This document shows positions 48,737 to 60,639 of a stretch of DNA of 64,000 nt, piece after piece (the first letter of the stretch is position 1; each line of letters begins with the position of its first letter). Both the position numbers and the translations under genes were made by a program. Source of the stretch: Nomia melanderi (lineage: Eukaryota > Arthropoda > Insecta > Hymenoptera > Halictidae); NCBI RefSeq assembly GCF_051020985.1, contig NC_134999.1, positions 3,534,001 through 3,598,000 on the forward strand. Reading direction: 5' to 3'. The notes beneath the pieces are model-generated. The model saw only the letters and a program-made list of their open reading frames with translations. It was not told the DNA's origin and did no database searches.

Positions 48737-48988
48737 ACGTATGTATGTATGTATTTATGTATGAATGTATGTATGAATGTATGTATGAGTGTATGTATGT
48801 GTGTATGTATGTGTATATGTATGCATGCATGCATGCATGCGTGTATTTGTGTATGTGTGTATATATGCGTGTATGTGTGTATGTGTGTATATGTATGTAT
48901 GTGTGTGCGTATGTATGTATGTATGTATATATGTTTGATGCATGTATGTATGTATGTTGGTATGTATGTATGTATGTACATATATATG
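48737..48988. repeat. Imperfect (ATGT)n tetranucleotide array, about 250 bp
   Basis: Mainly TATG/TGTA units with interspersed GTGT, GCAT and AATG variants. It abuts the CpG island. The long frames through it are purely repeat-derived. Confidence 0.95.
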
Positions 48989-49177
48989 ACGAGGAAACAC
49001 TTGCACCCTATGGCAACCCGCGGCTGGAGACGGGCCACTTTATCCGACGTGTGGATGTTCTTTCGATATTTATCGGACCGATAAGCACCGCGTTCTGCAT
49101 TCTAAGTTATCTTCGTGGTGTCGATAGCACGCGGTTTAAATTAACACGTACACGACTGGTGTTACACAGTTGATTAA

Positions 49178-49420
49178 CTAGTTACCTGCGTTTGACGAAT
49201 ATATACGTCATCTTAAAGCCTGAAATGATGGAAGTCTTTTCAACGATGAATTCTTTATTGTTTCAGATAAACATGTAATACTTCTTTGTTTTGCTTTGGG
49301 TTTTCATTAAAATATATCCTAGGTGGATTCATCCTGTGTATGCCGAGTACACAGTTCTATTTTTTATTTTATTGCCGGTGAAACGGGAAGTTTATGAAAG
49401 TAAATTCCATAGTTAACAGG
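49178..49420 (+). mobile_element. TTAA-flanked MITE, family 1, copy e, complete
   Basis: Perfect TTAA on both sides (49174-49177 and 49421-49424); 243 bp. The ends are CTAGTTACCTGCG and, as reverse complement, CCTGTTAACTATGG. It aligns with all other family 1 copies. Confidence 0.88.
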
Positions 49421-49531
49421 TTAACCGTTTGTATCTTGCTTACAGAAAATTGGGTTACGCGCGTTTGTATTTAATATTGTAACGCATAGGAGAGTATTAA
49501 AATATTGTAAGCGTGAAGATTTCTATATTAA

Positions 49532-49750
49532 TACTAAAACTACCGAGAAGTTAAATTGACTTTTTGAAATTTTTCTATAGAAACTACAAGAGTGCATCTG
49601 TTGAGACTTTAACTGATTTACAATTCAGTTTCCGTGGTACTGAACCAATTTCTTTAACAATTTCTTAGAGGAACATTTGTTATCCTTTTAATCATTGCAA
49701 ACAGAAGACATCAGGAATAAGTCAATTTGATCTGTCTGGTAGTTTTAGTG
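49532..49750 (-). mobile_element. TTAA-flanked MITE, family 2, copy d, complete
   Basis: TTAA at 49528-49531 and 49751-49754. The ends are TACTAAAACTACCG and, as reverse complement, CACTAAAACTACC. 15-bp imperfect palindromes lie at 49548-49562 (16 bp inside) and 49719-49733 (17 bp inside). Confidence 0.85.
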
Positions 49751-50281
49751 TTAATAAAGATCTATGTGGGAAACGGGAACTGTATTTGAGGTGTAGATAT
49801 TTTTTGGAGGTTCTGGTTTTATGGATACTGGAATAGGAGTAGGGGTGATTAAAGTGTTCTTGTTTTAGTCCCTTCGTTGAATATTTTACTGGGTATGATG
49901 TACTTCAGAAAATAAACAAATTTTCTTAGAAGCATCCTGAAATATAATAATCTTTGTCCTATAAATTTTTATTCTATAGAACTTTATTTTATAAATATAA
50001 CAGTCTTTATTTTGTAAAACTCGAGGAAATATTCTTCATTACAGATGATACATTAGATACTGATGGACGTGTATATGAACTCATAGGATCGACAGAGTTA
50101 ATTCGTACAATGTTGGTACGTGGACAGATGTGTTACAGTAACAGAAGTAAATTCAGCAGAATAGTTTAATAAGAATGTTGCATAGGAAATCAATCAAATG
50201 AAGTAACTGCGAATTTTCTTTGAAAATTTCAGTCATATTGAATTATTCTGAATATAATGCAGTTGACTAAACAGTCTTTAA

Positions 50282-50521
50282 CACGTTCTGTGCCACGTGC
50301 ACCATTTATGGTACACGTGCAATTTTTGTAAGGAAACATTTTCTGTGAGACATATGTCAAAGAATAATGATAGACGCCGCGAAACAACAAAAAAGTAAAG
50401 AAGTAACATCAAAATATATTAAAAGTCAACAAAAACTTGAATATAACTTAATCTATCATTTAAAAAATCAGTGCACCTTATAAGCAAGATATAATCGAAA
50501 TTTCCGGTGGCAAGGAATGTG
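50282..50521. mobile_element. TTAA-flanked MITE, family 7, with large subterminal hairpin
   Basis: TTAA at 50278-50281 and 50522-50525; 240 bp. The left end CACGTTCTGTGCCAC and the reverse complement of the right end CACATTCCTTGCCACC form the TIR. The hairpin CACGTGCACCAT-TT-ATGGTACACGTG (50294-50319, one mismatch) starts 12 bp inside the left TTAA. Confidence 0.75.
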
Positions 50522-50529
50522 TTAATCAT

Positions 50530-53500
50530 AAATTATTAGAGACACACGAAACATATAGATAAGGTGTAGGAAGTCAAATGAATCAACGGTAACATCTGAT
50601 CTCTCATGTAAACCAGTTCGTATCTTCCTGACATGAATTTACTAGATTACTAAGCTACTTCGCATAATTTCCTGTGTAAGTAATTAACTTTGTACAGGGT
50701 GTTAAAAAGAAGGGTCGAATATTTGCTATGTACATTACTCACTGAGAGATGTAAAAAATGTTTAATCAAAATAAGTACTAAAAGCAATTTGTTTCGATGA
50801 AAACCAATTTTTATTATTTATTTATTGAAGACAGTGAACTGACGTTACCTGTCACAAACCATAGATAACACACATTTCACAGTCATAAACGTAGCATTTT
50901 TCATAAAACACGTTTGATGTCTTCCTTCCATTTTAATACATAGATCATATTTATGAATTGTAGATCGTCATAAGTTCTGAATTCAAATAAACGTTGATGC
51001 AGATTTTTGAAAAATTTAGGTGACAGAATGAGGCTATTAGGATATATCTCTATGTATAAACGACAAGCTGCATACGTATCGCCATTTGCAAGAGCATACA
51101 CGAAATGCATATTTACCATTTCCATATTAGAATAATGAATAGATAATAGAATAATGAATAAAATTGAATGAAATTTACGAACTTATTAAACTGAATTACG
51201 TTCACACCTATGAAGGAATCTTGTTTTATATTATTAAGAGCCTTATGTTTAATTCTTAGAATTATTAATCTTGAACTAATACTTTGAATTCCACGATGAC
51301 TTTTCTTCGATTAGATATTTAGTATATATTACAAAGAGATTTACTTATAAGACAGAATGTTAATGAACAGTTAATATTTTATCCAAACAATTATTTTTAG
51401 GTCCCATGTTTAGAAACCATAAACTTTTTCTTTTTAATACCTTGTATATATAAGTGTATACGAAATGTATCTGTATATACAGATATATGAATATCTATAA
51501 CCAAATTAAAGTAAACACAAAAATAAACTGTAGATATAATTACACTCGTACTAAAAACCCAAGTTTTGAATACTTAGTGTATTACACAAATCTTGTGTGT
51601 ATATAATACGTTAACACGTAATGTCTAGTACATATTTTCTCAGAATTCTGAAGAGAAAGATAATATATGTGTATTAAATTCTCGAATACATATTCAATAT
51701 TCTCCAAAAGTTCTAAATGTTTCATAAATGAGTTACTTTTGGTTAGTTTTTAATGTATGTAATTGCGTCAAATTTTTCTATTTTTCGTTTCACGGAATTA
51801 AACATCTTGACAATTGAATGTCTCAAATATTTCATAGAAATATTGCACGCAGGACGCGTCAGATGAAAAATAAATCGAGAGAAAAGAATAAAGTTCTTTA
51901 TGTCAGGTCTCCTTAAAAAAAAATCTGGTGTAAGTGCTTGTCAAGAACATGCGCCTTGGTACGTGCCAGTAGTAGAAACAGTAAAGCATGAACAGACGCA
52001 TTAACCGACTCCTACTTCCAGTAACATGCGTATTCAGTAAATTTTCAAATACGATTTTCTCGAAAAAGAAAGTCCGAACGGAAAGATTTCATGACTGTTT
52101 TCGATGTAGTTTTGCATATGAAATGACCCACTTCGTTGTAAGACCAGTCTTGATACATCGAACGTATACTCGTAAACTGAAACTGTGTTGCACTCTTTTG
52201 CATTTATCGACGAAACTCCTTCAGTAAATACGACGGAATAATAATTCGTGTGAAGTTTATTTCCCTTCCATTTGTTTGTAATTAGTAGATTGGATTTGTA
52301 TGCATTTATGGAAAATTTTAAAGTGCAACATTGCATAAAACGTATGCAATACGAAAACGTATACTGTCTCTGTCCCACAGTAATAGTAGCAAGTGAATAT
52401 TTAAACGGAAATTATTCGCGAATGTAGCTGTAAGTTATGTTGTAGTGCAAAATTGCGAATGCAAAGAATCAAAAAGATTGCGTAAAGGGAAAACAAAGCT
52501 TCGCAGCCAAGGAATCCTACCTACAATTTTAAAATGCAGTAACGAAATTATTTAAAAATCCAGGAACTACCTCAACATTCAAAATGAAAAGTAGGAGTAA
52601 TATTTTTAATTTATTGTTTTATTTAATCTAGTTTTTTGATAATAAACCTTTCGTTCTATATTCATTCTTTTTTGCTACTATTATTATGGGACAGAAGAGA
52701 TATAGAATATTCAACGTGTAGCGCTTTCTGGTCAACGTGTATAGGAATATAGATTATTATAAATATATTGGTCATATTTTTGGCAGTGTGATAGATGCTT
52801 TATAATATAGATGTTATTATAATAATGGTATAATGTAATATAATAAAGTATAAATAGTATAATAAGTATAATAAGATTAGGGTAGTCTGATAGGGAGAAA
52901 TCGGGGAATATTCATATTTTAAAATACATTAAAGCCTGAGAGGATTCTGTGTCTCATTTAAACGAAGCAAATGTCTCAGTCTGTTATAAATTTCGCATTG
53001 AGAATTATTGAAAAACCGTAATTAATTTATAAGCTCAATTTTAATGTGCTTAAACCCTTCATTAATCCGGTTAATTTAACTTTTCAAGTTCGTATAACAT
53101 CTTTCTTCATATTCAGAGAATAAAGGAAATATAAAATTTTGAAATATAAGTTACATTTTCGCGAATGGTGTACGGAAAAAATTAGTTTTTATTCTTTTAT
53201 AATACTACATACTCTACAGAAAAATCTGCAAAGGATTTAGGATAATAGATACAAAAATATGCCGATAGTACCAAAATGCAAATGATATTACTTTTAAATT
53301 TCGATAAGAAATTTTAATTTTTCCAAATTCCTTAGCGCTTGTAATTTTCTACAACCAAGGTTTTCAACCAAATGAAATGGAAAAAATTCACTAACACGAG
53401 ACTCGTTACCTGCAACTTGCTGGAATTTTTTCAGAATTTTCGCGTGCGAGTGAACAGGCAAAATGAAAGGAAATATTATAATATTAATTAACTCTATCAT

Positions 53501-54429
53501 TGATAATTTCAATAGTAGCGCACTTTTGACTGTTCCGGTAGATTATACGTTTCGATACTACAAAAAAGTACTTAGTCTATAAAGAACATTTGAAAAATTA
53601 ATTATAACTTAGTAAGGGATGCCAACAATTACGTTGGAAATAGAAGTAATCAGTGCTTTAATGCGGGCTTCGTTTACGAACAAAGTACAATTTCACGGAC
53701 TGCATCGAACTTGTGTCTTACATAAGACAAGTCAATTATTTAGGAAGCTGGAGTTCAAACTAATTCTAGAAGCGTTCATTGTATATTCCAGACTTCTAAT
53801 AATATTATGGGATTAAAGCTTCCACGGAAAGCTGCATTAACATCCAAGCAACATCGATTCAAGTTTGTGAAATAACATGTGCAGTGGAAGAAGAAATAGC
53901 GTGCAGTAAGTAAAATTTATACATAAAAAAATGTTTCAGTTGTAGCTTTATTGAGTGTGATTATAATTATTATTATACAAAAGATAAAAGCTTAAAAAGT
54001 GCGTTATTGTGTTTTAAGTGAAGCGGTTTAGACAGATATTAGTCATAAACAAAAGATTGATATCAAGGGAAGAAAATTATACCATTTGTCACTTAATCAA
54101 ATAATCTAAGCGATTGTAAATAAGGGAAAATTTCTATTTACAAGAAAATAAGCATTCTAATTTAAATCAAATGTAGTCGCTTCATTTCCTATTTTGAAAA
54201 ATTTCGTTAACAACTTCAAAAGAGAACAATAGCCTTTCAATTTGTAAGTATATATTATATTATTATAGAAAAATACTTGCAAACAAATAAAAAAATTTGG
54301 AAAAACGTACAAAATACATTTACGACAGTACACACGCCTTATCTTAGCGGAATGAAGTCACTAAAAAACGCAGTACCTTCTGTGACTGCCGAATAACACA
54401 GCAGATATAATTTCCTACTTGAATAACTT
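50530..54429. other. Long AT-rich stretch, nothing firm
   Basis: Includes a GTACAGGGTGTTAAAAAG word at about 50693, which resembles the start of unclassified insect interspersed repeats, an 18-bp palindrome at 51469-51486 and TATAA-rich sequence at 52790-52880. Frames are unrecognised. Confidence 0.5.
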
Positions 54430-55110
54430 CCTAATTGGGCTGCCAATTACCCTCATCTGGCGGTCCCCGTCGTAAACCATTATCGCGATAAGTCTTGAAG
54501 CAGTTTGGACCAGATAAAAATAAAAGTGAAGCGGCATTAGCGCGGTGCACGTAGCTGCATGGCTGCGTTTTCGTTGCACCGTGGCATCGTTTCGGGTAAT
54601 TACTTAATCCGTTTATTCGTGCGCCAGCAGCGGGGTACCGGCATAGAATACGAATTCGCATTTCGGGCAGGCGCGCGTTCGTACGGCGAAATAATTGTGC
54701 TCGCAATAAATACAGTGGCGGCTAATTTTATTCTCCTCGCTGTCGCTGCCGCGGTCAGTTATTAGATCATCATGATGAACGAGCGGCGTGGCGGGCAGCA
54801 GAGTGTGCCGCCGCGAAAAGAACGGACCCGCAAACGCACTTTGTCTTCGGATTTGCCCCGATAAAATTACTAGTGCTCGTAATAAATACGATTTCCAGTA
54901 ATTTTATTGCGCCGCCGCCGGCGCTAGTGTTTTTCAGCCGTCCCTGATGAACGAGGTTATAAACCTGGGGCCCCTAGGAAAACTAGCAGTTCGCAGGGCT
55001 CCGCGTTGTTATTGCTGCTCGCAGTTTTTACTGATTCCGCATTACGAACCGGTTGCACGCGACGATTGAAAGATGGGCCAATATGCGGGAACGCAGAACG
55101 TGATTGGTTG
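54430..55110. other. CpG-dense island with internal duplication
   Basis: GC-rich island containing two copies of an ordered motif module: GTGCTCGYAATAAATAC, then TAATTTTATT 26 bp on, then TGATGAACGAG about 72-76 bp from the start. Copies begin at 54697 and 54873. The 60-90 codon frames on both strands are unrecognised. Probably a conserved non-coding regulatory block. Confidence 0.5.
54697..54955 (+). repeat. Diverged tandem duplication of a non-coding module
   Basis: Module 1 spans 54697-54783 and module 2 spans 54873-54955. The first motif matches at 16 of 17 positions, and the second and third are exact. The spacing from first to second is 26 bp in both, and from first to third 76 and 72 bp. 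The intervening DNA has diverged. Confidence 0.7.
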
Positions 55111-55361
55111 TTTTAGGGTATACGCACGGTGGAATATTATTTTCGGAACGCTGTTTATCGCGTTCTCGTTTTTGCAGAAGTAACGATGAAATGTACGTAG
55201 TTTGTAATGTAAGAGTTCGATATATAGGGTATCATGTAACTGGTGGCACAACTAGATAGGGGATGATTCTATGTCAAAAAGTAAATCGAAAATATAGAAT
55301 AAAATTGTATCGTTATTGGATCTCACTGTAGATCATTGTATCGATTAAAGTTTATATTTAA

Positions 55362-55632
55362 CCCTTTGCACTCGAGACGTGACTCTCAGTCACCACTTGA
55401 TTTGATGCAGTAAAACTATAAAATTTAATATTTAATATTGAAATGTGAAATTAATATTGAGTGTGAAATGTTGGGCTAAAATAGCTTTGTTTCTCAATTT
55501 ACTTGCGAATTCTTTTTGAGTTTATTTAAACAAATATCATCTTTGTCTAGTTAGAAAATGTTAAGTATTTCTAATGAAATACTTCCGACCACTGGCCACA
55601 AGCTAAAAGTGGATAGCGGCAAGGAGTATTGG
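55362..55632. mobile_element. Probable TTAA-type MITE (piggyBac-like end)
   Basis: TTAA (55358-55361) followed by CCCTTTGCACTCGAGAC and the palindrome GTGACT-CTC-AGTCAC at 55379-55393, 17 bp inside. The right end is uncertain; AGCGGCAAGGAGTATT near 55617-55631 resembles the family 7 right terminus. Confidence 0.5.
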
Positions 55633-55668
55633 TACACAAACTACTTATTATAGCGTTTCATATATTAA

Positions 55669-55845
55669 CACACTGTTAACCGGCAATTTTACGCAGAAGC
55701 TATCCTCTGTTACCGGTTATTATTCTGTAATTAAATATGAAAGTGAAACAATCTAAATAAACTTCACTATACTTTATTTATGCATAATGAATTGAAATGA
55801 AACTTTTGACATACATTTTTGATAAAAATATCTTTTAATTAAATT
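55669..55845 (+). mobile_element. TTAA-type MITE, family 4, 3'-truncated copy
   Basis: TTAA at 55665-55668, then CACACTGTTAACCGGC. It aligns with 1941-2205 for about 170 bp and then loses similarity. The right terminus is missing. Confidence 0.75.
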
Positions 55846-56169
55846 GTCAAAAACCTAGGTTTGTTCCGTTATCATCATGATTTATAACTATTTGTTTGTT
55901 CTTTACGATTATGGGTTTTTACGGTTGCAGCTTGTCGCTGCGTCACACGTGGCGTCTAAATGTTGTATGATCCCCATCATAAAAATTAGCAAGATTTCGA
56001 AGTGCTCGCGCACCTGGTCTGTAATTATGAAATTAGCCTAAGTCGCTTCGCTGTCGATTAGTTTATGATTCGAGACGAGTAAGTCGAACATAACAAGAAG
56101 CTAATCCCGTGTTGAAAATTGGAGGCATACAACCAACGTCAATGAAATAAATTGCTAGTTCCTACAATA

Positions 56170-56751
56170 AAAAATTAAATTCAGGTATAAACGTTTCGGA
56201 GTTGGGTCGATAGATGCTGCAGCATATCTGTCGCGCCTTAACCTCATTATCGAAGTAGTAAACGTTAATTCAGTCATTTCGAAAATGCAGCCGCCAATTA
56301 TGCGGCGTGTTAGAGGGAGATCGGTCGTCGTATCTCTCGCAAACATCGGTTGACACGCGTTCGTAGTTTCTGCTTCCCGATCGTTACGTCCTCGACGTGG
56401 CGCGGCCGCTGTGAAAGAGTCATGGACATCCGGTACGTGAATGACGTCCAATTTCATGGGACAATGGTTACGTAGTGGCTGCCGTGATGAAGAGAGAGGG
56501 ACACCGGCTCAGAAGCAAGGGGATCAACGGACAGAGGGATTCGGAGAATTCGAGAAAAATACACCGAGTACCCGTATGTAGAAGCGGGAAATCTCGCGAG
56601 GAAAAACCAAGCTGGACTAGGAGGAAGAAACGGGGGAAAACAAGGAACCATGTGATTGGAGGAAGAGAGCAAATGGTTACTAGTGGCGGAATTTCTATGA
56701 CAGAATCATGGTGCCGTGAAATCGTTCGTTGCTACGCAGTATACTTTCTAG
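56170..56751 (+). other. CpG-rich block with candidate first exon
   Basis: GC-rich block with the longest frame in the window (ATG at 56487, open to 56984). The frame is basic (many K and R) for about 60 codons and then AT-rich and unlike a known domain. A strong donor CTAG|GTAAGA falls at 56751/56752, so a 5' exon ending there is conceivable. No homology is recognised. Confidence 0.2.
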
Positions 56752-56984
56752 GTAAGAGAATGGAAGAGTTTCGTGTCAAGTTGATGCATATGAAAAGTAG
56801 ATTTGAATGTGTGATTGATACACTTAAATATTCTTCTGAAATAGCAAGTAAAGTAACTTCGTATTTCTTAGAGAGCTGTATCTCGACTGAGGAAGTTCTT
56901 TTCTTTATTGAGAATATAGACATTAAAAATAGGAAATATGTTTGGCAATTGATAATTTATATATTTATACATTTGACAGTGTGA

Positions 56985-58237
56985 ATATTTTTGTTGAAAA
57001 AGGATTAAATGGCGATTGAAAAAGGCGGGTGCAACATGTTAAAATTTTAGTGAATTTTATTTATGTAGTGTTTAATTTGAAGAAATATATTTCGATAGAT
57101 TGAAAGATTTCATACTTTTGTACTTCGAAAAATGAAAATGTGTTATAACGTGGTATATTAATTGAATATGAAAAAATATTTTAATGTTTAAATAACAAAG
57201 TATTTTACTGTACATTTGATAAGAAAATAGAAGTAAAGGCAAGGTACATAACATATTTATTGTACTTTGTAAATTGTGGGTTCAGGAAGCACTGTTTTTG
57301 TCTTTTTAGGATCAATACAGCAAAAATTAAAAATTAGTATAAGATAGAACTAATCTTGCAACAATTATTGTATATCGAATAAAATTTTTAAGTATTTTGC
57401 ATAATCTTTTTTCTCGTTTTATTAACGCCTACATGGTTAAATATTCTGCACCTCTTGCAAAAAAAAAGTTACATTAACACTGGAAATAGAGCGACCGATT
57501 TCCCTCGTGAATTCAGGAAAATTAACTCTCCTATATTTTACAATCCATTCACAGAGGACACGTTTAAATCTCTGGAGATATTTACCTTATTAAGCACAGA
57601 GATTAATTTTTGCTCCTCGCAGTATGCCACGAATTAACTCAATTTTTTTCCATGCCTGTTACATTGGTAATTCTTGCAAACATATTCAAATGAAATAATT
57701 TTATTTCGAGACATCAAAGTGTAACACGTTAAAAATTGAAGTGATTAGTTTTCTTTTAAATCTTCCTAATGTATAAAGAAAAGTTTGTATTTTTAAATCT
57801 GTTCGTGACTTCAAAGATATTGTTTCATGAAAATAAAAGAAACAAGAAATGTTTACTTTTACAAAGAATGTGATAAAGATTTAATATAATTTACGTGTAC
57901 TCATGAAAAATATAGATAATATTACAATCTTTAAAATAATTATGGCAACTTGAATTTAATTATGTTATACTGTTTGTTAATTCTTAAAGAATTAAAAAAA
58001 AACAATTTTTAAAGGATTTAATGAATTAGAAAATGTTTCAAAAGAACAAAAATCATCGAATAACGGAAACTTTTTAGCTTTCGTGAAAGTCCTGTTATGT
58101 TACAATTGTGTTATAATTAAGTTAATATTACATAAGAAATATTAATGAGATTAGATAAATATTACATAACCATAATTATAAATACACGATATAAAGAAGA
58201 TTTAGATTTTCCAAGAGAATTCTTTTTTATTATCTTT
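56985..58237. other. AT-rich DNA, nothing recognised
   Basis: No supported feature. Confidence 0.6.
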
Positions 58238-58320
58238 TTAACCCTCTTTCAATTACAAATAACAATTTCCAACATTTTATGGTGCAAAATGAAAAAATAT
58301 CCCTGACAGTCAGGTGGTTG
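58238..58320. mobile_element. Possible short TTAA-type remnant
   Basis: TTAA then CCCTCTTTC at 58238, and a perfect palindrome CCTGAC-A-GTCAGG at 58302-58314 followed by GTGGTTGA. It may be an internally deleted piggyBac-like MITE. Confidence 0.3.
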
Positions 58321-58489
58321 AGTTATTATAAACCTTAAATTCCGCAAACACTTTGATACAGCAGATATTTTTAACAATTTCATTTAAATCGTTTCCTTCC
58401 CAACACGTTATTGTTTCCTAGCTTTTTGTCTCCCTAGTTTCCAGTGTTCACCTATTGTAACAACATGGGGAATATATTAATAACTCAGC

Positions 58490-59110
58490 GAAGCACTTCG
58501 AGCGCCATCAGGAAAAAAAGGGTAAGCGGAATCGACGTGAAACGTAACAATGGAGGTTGAGGGACGAGAGAGGAGCAGAGTGACGGTTGACGAACCTCAT
58601 AAATCATAGTAAAAATTGTGCGTGACTTTCGGAGCATCGTGTAACAAATATTTGACGTCCCTGTCCACGGTGTTAGTTTTTCAATAAAAATTGTTTTATA
58701 ATTTCTGAAAATGTCGCTCGTCAACCTTGCAAATTTGTACCCCCTTTCTTCTCGTTTTTTTCATCGTGAAAAATAGAATCGTTTCAAGATAAAGCCAGCA
58801 ACTGGAAGGAAATGAATTTATGTATCACGGTGTCCCTTGTCCCTTTGAAACATTGATAAACGTAATTTGATCGGTTTACGAGAGGCGATTCCGAATCGCG
58901 GACGAAACGGGGAAGTGAGAACGAAACTCGACGCAGGAAGTTTCTTCCAGTGGCGTTGCGAAGGTAAACAGCACTCCGTCGGTAAGTATGTACAGAGGAA
59001 CGTAATTTGCATAACTCGAAACCTTAACTGATATCGAGGCTCTAGTAAGATTGCTTGTAAAAGCACGGCGCGTAAGATTCGCGTCGTTTTGGAGAGTGGT
59101 TCGCAACCAC
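58490..59110. other. Moderately CpG-rich block
   Basis: Minus-strand frames of 76-98 codons overlap each other in different frames and show no domain. Candidate regulatory DNA. Confidence 0.3.
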
Positions 59111-59287
59111 TCAAATGAATTGCCTAAGACAGTTCTTCTATTCTTTTAAATATTTAATGTTTCGGGACTTAATATCGTTCTACGAAGATTCTGGCTTTCG
59201 AGATGAATTAATTACTATGCTTTATTTCATAATATTGGAAGAGTCGCGACTCGACTGCGGATTCTTCGGTGAATTCAAATTTTTAAC

Positions 59288-59528
59288 TAGTTAACTGCGT
59301 TTCACGAGTACACGCGTCATATAAAAGCTTAAAATGATACTAATTCTTTCAACGATGAATTCTTTATTTTTTCAGATAAACATATAATTCTTCTTTGTTC
59401 TGCTTTGGCTTGTTATTAAAATATATCCTAAATGCATTTGTCTGCGTTCAACGAGTACATACTTCATTTTTTGACTTTATAGCGCGCAAAGCAGGAGATT
59501 TTTCAAATTAAATTACATAGATAACGGG
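59288..59528 (+). mobile_element. TTAA-flanked MITE, family 1, copy f, complete
   Basis: Perfect TTAA on both sides (59284-59287 and 59529-59532); 241 bp. The ends are CTAGTTAACTGCG and, as reverse complement, CCCGTTATCTATG. It aligns with the other family 1 copies across its length. Confidence 0.88.
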
Positions 59529-59532
59529 TTAA

Positions 59533-60639
59533 GAACATAAGTAGAAAAATAGGATTATGGTAAAAAATAGTTTTCCCTAATAAATATTATAAAATACATT
59601 ATATTTTGGATATTTTATATGTTCTTTCCTGTCATGTGGATTCTGCGAAACTGGACACTTTCAGATTTTTCATAAACGCATAAAGTTTTCTCCGTCTACT
59701 AATAATAGTGCGTTATATGCTGTAAAATGTTAGTTGAGAGATATTTTACTGTAGCAGAATTATTTGTGAAAATAATAAAATATACCAATTGTATTTTTTC
59801 TTTGCGAATAGATACTATGTTATATGTACGATTAAATAAAAGTAAGTTACTTTTTACTTTCCATCATTCATTGTTATTTTTAATTCTTCAACTGGTACGG
59901 TGGTGTCTCATATAACTAAATTTTAGTTTTTAAATAGTAAGAATTTGATATTTTGTTCAGAATAAAATATTCAATCACATGGTAGAGAATTATTTCTGTG
60001 GAACACAAGTAACTTACAAACAAAAAATGGCATGTTCAGCATAGTATAGATACCAATTAACAATCTATATTTGTATTACATTGCAAGAAAAAATGAGTAA
60101 AAATAGCAAAGCTATATTAAAACTAACAAAACAATTAATTTCTATTTGTAATAAATATACTATTAAAATAAATAAATAAAACTAGTACAAATAAAGTATT
60201 ATTCCTTCTTACTGTTGAAAGTTAAGAAAGAAAAATGTGGAAAAATATAGAAAAATTTTCAACCTGAAAGCGCTGATCTCAAGAGTTGCTCTCGATAGTT
60301 TTATTATTTAGGTTAGATGCATGATAGATTTCAAGTGGTTCTATGAATAGACAGTTCTGTGCAACTCGATAATTTACTGAATATATCTAAACAGTTTGTA
60401 TGCTGCTTTAAAATATTATGCGTGACTTACATGGACGATTGCAGAAAACTGTTCATCTTCATTCAGTGCACTTACCTGAAAAAGAAGGAAATTGTTCAAA
60501 TAAAATACCATTCAACTAATTTGATCGAATAAATATAATTCACTTTTTGCGAACAAATTCATATACACGATTATTACAATGTTCACGTGTTCGTTAAATG
60601 TTCAGTATCTGAGAGACAGTAAAATCAGTTCCGTCTAGT
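59533..60639. other. AT-rich DNA, nothing recognised
   Basis: No supported feature. Confidence 0.6.

Noticed and set aside
48556..49173. Frames of 117-167 codons through the tetranucleotide array
   Set aside because: They are low-complexity translations of the ATGT microsatellite.
50693..50715. TACAGGGTGT-like word as the end of a known repeat
   Set aside because: The body could not be matched to a named family from memory and there is no second copy in the window.
51458..51480. Partial resemblance to iab-4 microRNA
   Set aside because: Only about 15 of 22 positions match in low-complexity AT-rich DNA and the expected opposite arm is absent.
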